39,321 nucleotides of DNA. Origin: JAMCRM01 sp041685075. GTDB taxonomy: Bacteria; Acidobacteriota; Terriglobia; Bryobacterales; Bryobacteraceae. Both the position numbers and the translations under genes were made by a program. The DNA lies in the NCBI GenBank assembly GCA_041685075.1, contig JAWLGN010000011.1, forward strand, positions 1-39,321. The letters are read 5' to 3'. This document shows, in pieces, positions 35,513 to 39,321 of this stretch. Position 1 is the first letter of the stretch; the number at the start of each line of letters is the position of its first letter. The notes below the pieces were generated by a model. The model saw only the letters and a list, made by a program, of their open reading frames with translations. It did not search any database and was not told the origin of the DNA.

Positions 35513-37647
35513 GGCTGATGTTCTCCAAGCCGGCTTGCCCGCACCGGCTGTGCGCGCAACAGGAGACTGTCCTTGAAGGCCACTCGCAGTACCGGCCGGC
35601 TCCCGGATACCTTCCCTAGTGGCCGCCTGTTGGCGTAATCGTAGACTTCGTAGGTGGTGTTCTTGTCCAGGCCGCGCAGCTCCAGGCGCCGGTTGCGCGG
35701 CCAGGCTTCCGCGAAGAAGCCGTAGTACATCACCCCGTCTTTGCGCACGACGTGCGCTTCGGGGGTATCGAAGGCCAGGTCGTAGAGGTTCAGGTACTCG
35801 CCGCGGTAGAGTTGGCTCTCGCGGTACTCCCGGAACCAGCGTTCCCAGAGCGCGCGCTCGCGCTCGTCGAGCCGGGAGTAGAAAGTGGTGAGCTGCGCGC
35901 CGGTGGCCATCGCGCTTTCGAACAGTTCGGGCGCCGAGAATCCTTCCCATTCGCGGAGGGGCACCTGATAACCGTCGCCCACCGCGAAGCTGCCGCCCCG
36001 GATGGCCTTCTCCAGTTTCACGCGCCGCCGCACCTGCTGTGCGTCGACCGGATCCGACGTGTTGGCCAGGTCGTAGTAGGGCATGTAGTAGGGGGAATGC
36101 GGCAGGGCGCAGATGCAGACTTCGTGCAGGCCGTCCTTCTTGAGCCCGCGCAGGGTGATTTGGATGATCTCGAAGAGCGCCGGCATGGCCCGGAAGGAAT
36201 CCAGCGGGGAGGCGTGGTTGTGGGCCTTGTTGAAGCACGCCGGCACCGCCGAGAGGCCCTGGAAGTCGCTGTAGAGGCCGTCGAAGCCCCACTCGGCCAC
36301 CGCCCGGGTCACCACTTCCCGAACGCGGGCCAGGGCGGGCTCGTAGGCCGGGCAGAGCTGGTGGAAGTTGTTGATATCGAGCGGATAGGCGCCGGTTTCA
36401 TCCTGGACCAGCAGGTCCTTGCGCGCGGCCAGCCTGCTTTTGGGATCGACGCCCAGCGGGTACCACCAGAGGCTGGACCGGAAACCTTCCTTGTGCAGGC
36501 GCTCCACCAGCGCGGCCATATCGGCGCCGCCGCCGGGAAACTTTCCGGGGGCGCGGTTGGGCTGCCAGTCGCCCACCAGGTCGAACCAGCCGTCGTCCAG
36601 GTTGGCCGTCCGGATCCCCAGGGAGCGCAACTCCGGCAGCACCCCGCGGATCATCTCCAGGGTGAAGTCGCGCCGCCAGCCCCAGGTCTTGAAATACGGT
36701 TCATAGGCCGCCTCCGGGGAGGTCTCCGGAACCGCCACCCCGCGGCAGCGTAGCAGTTGGCCATAGATGCGGAGGGCGTCGAAGAAGTCCAGCCGGTGGA
36801 AGATCAGGGCGGTCATCACTGTCTGGAAGCTTTCCCCCGGGGCCAGCCACTCCTTCTCACTGAACTTTCGGCGAGGGCGCTCCACTACGGCGGCCTCCAC
36901 GCGGCCGTCCGGCCGGACCTCCACCGGGAGCGCGAGCCACTGCGGCGTCTTTTCGATGTGGCAGACCGCCACCCCCATGGTGGGGCCCCAGACATCCACG
37001 AACGGCATGCCGCCGCCCACGCCTTCGGCGCCGTGCACGTCGTCCACGCCCTGGAAATTGCTCTGGCGAAAGCCCGGGGTGAGGCGGATGAGGGCATAGT
37101 CCGCCCCCCAGGAGTAAGCGCCGCCCTGGAAGGAGGCCAGGGCATGGGAGGGTTGGTCGGGCTCGGCCAGCCGCCGGTCGAGCAGAATGCGCTGGCTGTA
37201 GACCTGGTCGAGATGCAAGGTGCGATGGCCGGCGTTGGTGTAGGTGGTCTGGAAGATGGCGGCGTCGGGGAATCTGTCGGGCAGGATCACCCGGGTGGTG
37301 CGTTCGAGCGTCAGCCGCCCGGGGCCCCTCAACAAGCCTGTGACCGTGGCCTCGAGCGCGGGGCCGAATTCGGGATGCTCCGTGCGCCGCTGCGAGCTGC
37401 GCGCCGGTTCCAGGCGGAAGCCCCGGGCCGGGCGGCCCCCGATGACCGGCCCGTCGTCGAACGCCGGGTCCACTGCCAGGATGCTGCGCGCCGCCTGCCC
37501 CGACCACTCGACGCGCCGCCCGAATGCGGCATCGTAGTGGATCGCCACCCGCCCCGACTGGACCGATACCACCGCCTCAGCGGCCCAAGCGGCGGGCACG
37601 CCCGGCAACAAAGCCAATATCACGGTCGTGGCGCGGTGCATCTTCAT
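35509..37647 (-). CDS. GH36-type alpha-galactosidase (melibiase), secreted
   Basis: A 712-residue clan GH-D enzyme that removes alpha-galactosyl groups. An N-terminal beta-sandwich (about 25-300) precedes a TIM barrel (310-620) and a small C-terminal beta domain. Barrel motifs are the NLDDGWFDLVGDWQPN pair of aspartates (350-351), WGFDGLYSDF with Asp461 as likely nucleophile, and TSDPVDAQQVRRR matching the SD-x-x-DA acid/base block (532-536). The usual K-x-D before the nucleophile reads Y-S-D here, so specificity may differ. Either ATG at 37647 or one at 37641 could start the signal peptide (HRATTVILALLPGVPAAWA); no clear ribosome site separates them. It is first in the operon. Confidence 0.85.
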   Translation of the reverse strand: MKMHRATTVILALLPGVPAAWAAEAVVSVQSGRVAIHYDAAFGRRVEWSGQAARSILAVDPAFDDGPVIGGRPARGFRLEPARSSQRRTEHPEFGPALEATVTGLLRGPGRLTLERTTRVILPDRFPDAAIFQTTYTNAGHRTLHLDQVYSQRILLDRRLAEPDQPSHALASFQGGAYSWGADYALIRLTPGFRQSNFQGVDDVHGAEGVGGGMPFVDVWGPTMGVAVCHIEKTPQWLALPVEVRPDGRVEAAVVERPRRKFSEKEWLAPGESFQTVMTALIFHRLDFFDALRIYGQLLRCRGVAVPETSPEAAYEPYFKTWGWRRDFTLEMIRGVLPELRSLGIRTANLDDGWFDLVGDWQPNRAPGKFPGGGADMAALVERLHKEGFRSSLWWYPLGVDPKSRLAARKDLLVQDETGAYPLDINNFHQLCPAYEPALARVREVVTRAVAEWGFDGLYSDFQGLSAVPACFNKAHNHASPLDSFRAMPALFEIIQITLRGLKKDGLHEVCICALPHSPYYMPYYDLANTSDPVDAQQVRRRVKLEKAIRGGSFAVGDGYQVPLREWEGFSAPELFESAMATGAQLTTFYSRLDERERALWERWFREYRESQLYRGEYLNLYDLAFDTPEAHVVRKDGVMYYGFFAEAWPRNRRLELRGLDKNTTYEVYDYANRRPLGKVSGSRPVLRVAFKDSLLLRAQPVRASRLGEHQP

Positions 37648-37796
37648 AGAAAAACTGAACCGGTGGGGCAAATGGCGCGACGCCGTGCCCTTGGCCAGGC
37701 TGCGATCTTGCCGACTCAGCAGCGAGACTCTTGCCGAAGCCGATTGTCGCCCGCGCAGTCTGTCTGAAGGAGTGATTTGCGGCTATGTACCCAGGT

Positions 37797-37825
37797 GTAT
37801 TACCGTTACAACTCCACCATTTCAA
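37797..37825 (-). promoter_or_regulatory. Candidate promoter of the polysaccharide-type operon
   Basis: On the minus strand, TTGAAA (37820-37825, five of six) is followed after 17 bases by TAATAC (37797-37802). It lies just beyond the stop of the upstream regulator gene at 37830 and would give a leader of about 145 bases before the alpha-galactosidase start. The leader shows no other gene. Confidence 0.45.
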
Positions 37826-37829
37826 CAGC

Positions 37830-39125
37830 TTAGGGCTTCGTGACGGCCCGCTCGGAGGAGTGGTGGGTGACGTACTCGGTGCGGTATGCCTGCTCGTGGT
37901 CGGCCAGCACGCGGAGCAGGATCTGGTAATTCCGGCGTTCGCCGGGCCGGTGATTCAGCCGCGCCGTCAGCTCGCGCAGGGTAGCGGGTCCGGTCAGGTA
38001 CTCGACGGCGCCCCTGGTTCCGGCACTGGCATGGGAGGTGAAGACCAGGATCTCGCGATTGGGCGCCAGGCCAGGGGCGGAGGCGATGACGCCGTAGCTT
38101 AAAGCATCCCGGTGAGAGGGAGTCCAGTAGCTGGTCTTCTCGCCGGGTTGGGGCCTGCGGTTGGTAACGTAGAAGTCGGGCTGGAACTCGAAATCGAGCT
38201 GTATGGGCAGGCGTTCGAGGATCGGGTTCATGCGCGCAGGGCCTATCACAATAAGGTTGCTGTTCTTAATCGCATCCCAATTGGCTTGAAAAGCCGGAAT
38301 GGCCCGGGTTTGCTTGCCGTGGCGTCCCAGAAACGCCCCCAGTTGGTGCAGGCAGTAGACATCCCCCATCTGCGCATACATGTAGCGCGGTTCGGAGAGC
38401 GGGCCCAACAGGCGGTCCAGTGTCTGGAACTCCGGCAATTTGAAGCGGTTGACAGGATCGTTCACGTCGTACTGGCGGAGGTAGAATCGCTTCTGCTCGT
38501 TTTCGAAAAACAGAGGGCTGCCGAAAACGATCGCGACGTCGGCCGGGCTGGCGAGGATGGGTCCCCAAATGGGAGACCTGTCGGCGGCAACTAACGGCGG
38601 CGGCAGGGCCGCGGCCTCTTCCCTCAGCGAGCGGTTCTGGAGAAACAGCGCCGTCGAAAGGGCAGCCATCACCAGCGCGGCGGCAATAGAGGCATTCCGG
38701 ATCCAGCGCCATCGCCTGAGCTGGGCAATTTGCGATTCCTGTCCGGCGCTGCGCCAGCGCACCGTGGTAGTGTAGCTGCCACGGGGCAACTCGATGATCA
38801 GGGGATCGTCGCTTCCCTGCGAACTGTAGTATTCGCTCAGCCGCGACCGGAGCCGCACCGCTTCGACCCGCACGATGGGGTCGGTACGGGGATCGTAGGA
38901 GGCATCCCGGTTGAAAACCGCCACCCCGAGGGAGTATTCCTTCAGCTTATCCCCGCGGCCGGCCAGCGTTTCCTCGACCACGTACTGGAGAAAGCGCCGG
39001 AGCCGTTCGGAGTGCGCGAACCGCTCACTGGCCAGAATGCGCCGTAACTGTTCTTCCACTTGCGCTGCGGAGATGCCGGCGGGCACTTCCGGCTCGGCAG
39101 GCAGGGAACTCCGTGCAGCCTTCAT
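37830..39125 (-). CDS. Membrane-anchored winged-helix-like regulator with C-terminal extracytoplasmic domain
   Basis: A 431-residue protein with an N-terminal domain (about 20-122), one transmembrane helix (about 144-163) and a soluble C-terminal domain (about 175-425). The N-terminal block includes RLRRFLQYVVEETLAGRGDK and DPIVRVEAVRLRSRLSEYY, ending IIELPRGSY. The last part resembles the recognition helix and wing of OmpR/PhoB regulators (V-x3-I-x2-LR-x-KL, then a G-x-GY-like turn). Proteins with this block are common in Acidobacteria and usually lack a defined function. I do not recognise the C-terminal domain (NLIVIGPARMNPILERLP, PNREILVFTSHASAGTRGA). The topology matches ToxR/CadC one-component regulators. 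It lies directly upstream of the sugar operon, which it may control. Confidence 0.65.
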   Translation of the reverse strand: MKAARSSLPAEPEVPAGISAAQVEEQLRRILASERFAHSERLRRFLQYVVEETLAGRGDKLKEYSLGVAVFNRDASYDPRTDPIVRVEAVRLRSRLSEYYSSQGSDDPLIIELPRGSYTTTVRWRSAGQESQIAQLRRWRWIRNASIAAALVMAALSTALFLQNRSLREEAAALPPPLVAADRSPIWGPILASPADVAIVFGSPLFFENEQKRFYLRQYDVNDPVNRFKLPEFQTLDRLLGPLSEPRYMYAQMGDVYCLHQLGAFLGRHGKQTRAIPAFQANWDAIKNSNLIVIGPARMNPILERLPIQLDFEFQPDFYVTNRRPQPGEKTSYWTPSHRDALSYGVIASAPGLAPNREILVFTSHASAGTRGAVEYLTGPATLRELTARLNHRPGERRNYQILLRVLADHEQAYRTEYVTHHSSERAVTKP

Positions 39126-39133
39126 TTACTGAA

Positions 39134-39156
39134 GTAGTAGTATAACTCACTACTAC
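39134..39156. promoter_or_regulatory. Inverted repeat over the promoter of the membrane-anchored regulator
   Basis: GTAGTAGT (39134-39141) and ACTACTAC (39149-39156) form perfect 8-bp arms around seven bases. On the minus strand the segment contains TATACT (39139-39144), a near-consensus -10 with no good -35. The start codon at 39125 is fourteen bases from the -10, so the leader is very short. This suits a regulator binding its own promoter. Confidence 0.5.
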
Positions 39157-39186
39157 AAAAGAGCTTCGACCCGAGCGGGTGCTGGG

Positions 39187-39210
39187 GGGCGGCGGTTCCA
39201 AACGCCGCCC
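39187..39210. terminator. 8-bp perfect GC hairpin after the last (partial) gene
   Basis: GGGCGGCG (39187-39194) pairs with CGCCGCCC (39203-39210) around an eight-base loop. It begins 12 bases after the stop codon of the partial minus-strand frame, where a terminator would be expected. No T-run follows. Confidence 0.45.
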
Positions 39211-39222
39211 GTAAATGCCGGT

Positions 39223-39321
39223 TCAGTCAATATGGAGCGACCAGCCGCCGATTCGCAGTTGCCGCGGGTTACGCTGCGAAGAGGTGAATCCAACGGCGCA
39301 GAGCCGCATGCGAAAGGAACT
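39223..39321 (-). CDS. C-terminal end of an unidentified protein (runs off right edge)
   Basis: The minus strand is open from the window edge to a TGA at 39223-39225. The 32 residues end with RQLRIGGWSLHID. The frame is too short to identify. Support comes from its position in a run of minus-strand genes and the hairpin just after the stop. It could still be chance in GC-rich DNA. Confidence 0.4.
   Translation of the reverse strand, partial: SSFRMRLCAVGFTSSQRNPRQLRIGGWSLHID

Overview
The window is about 65% GC and almost entirely coding. The style points to an Acidobacteriota genome, probably of the Bryobacterales/Solibacter type. The signs are very large TonB-dependent receptors with an N-terminal carboxypeptidase-regulatory domain, Tat-exported Gfo/Idh/MocA and enolase-superfamily proteins, a winged-helix/transmembrane regulator of a kind I associate with this phylum, and an alternative complex III. 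This placement is inferred from gene content; no rRNA or tRNA is present. 28 genes are called, two of them cut by the window edges. All but two (a toroid-fold protein at 17.5-19.3 kb and a GntR regulator at 25.5-26.3 kb) lie on the minus strand. No stretch over 300 bases lacks a gene. I see no mobile element, CRISPR array or RNA gene.

Region 1 (1-1266): the start of a TonB-dependent receptor running off the left edge, behind a good sigma70-type promoter.

Region 2 (17288 down to 1267): a tightly packed 13-gene run, rrf2-narC-narG-narH-narJ-narI-narK-actA-actB-actC-actD-actE-actF. The nar half has the Thermus-type order, with a dihaem cytochrome c ahead of narGHJI and narK. It is joined without a break to a complete alternative complex III (ACIII), a cytochrome bc1 substitute that oxidises quinol. 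The first gene encodes an Rrf2 regulator with three cysteines suited to an Fe-S cluster, and an 18-bp perfect palindrome lies just upstream of its start. The layout suggests one anaerobic electron-transport unit, with ACIII as quinol oxidase, NarC as periplasmic haem carrier and NarGHI as nitrate reductase, switched by a redox- or NO-sensing regulator.

Region 3 (17289-19254): an intergenic region with four degenerate ~30-bp tandem units, then a plus-strand secreted protein resembling (alpha/alpha)-toroid polysaccharide lyases.

Region 4 (25266 down to 19261, plus gntR at 25532-26314): a catabolic module of a Tat-exported Gfo/Idh/MocA protein, a second Gfo/Idh/MocA protein with a signal peptide, a Tat-exported enolase-superfamily enzyme and a secreted penicillin-acylase-type Ntn hydrolase. 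It is transcribed away from a divergent FCD-type GntR regulator. Every enzyme carries an export signal, so the pathway may run in the periplasm.

Region 5 (37647 down to 26315): a polysaccharide-utilisation-like operon of GH36-type alpha-galactosidase, amidohydrolase, sulfatase, TonB-dependent receptor, GH2 beta-glycosidase and O-methyltransferase. There is no SusD. Upstream lies a membrane-anchored winged-helix-like regulator whose promoter carries an inverted repeat. The window ends with the last codons of another minus-strand gene.
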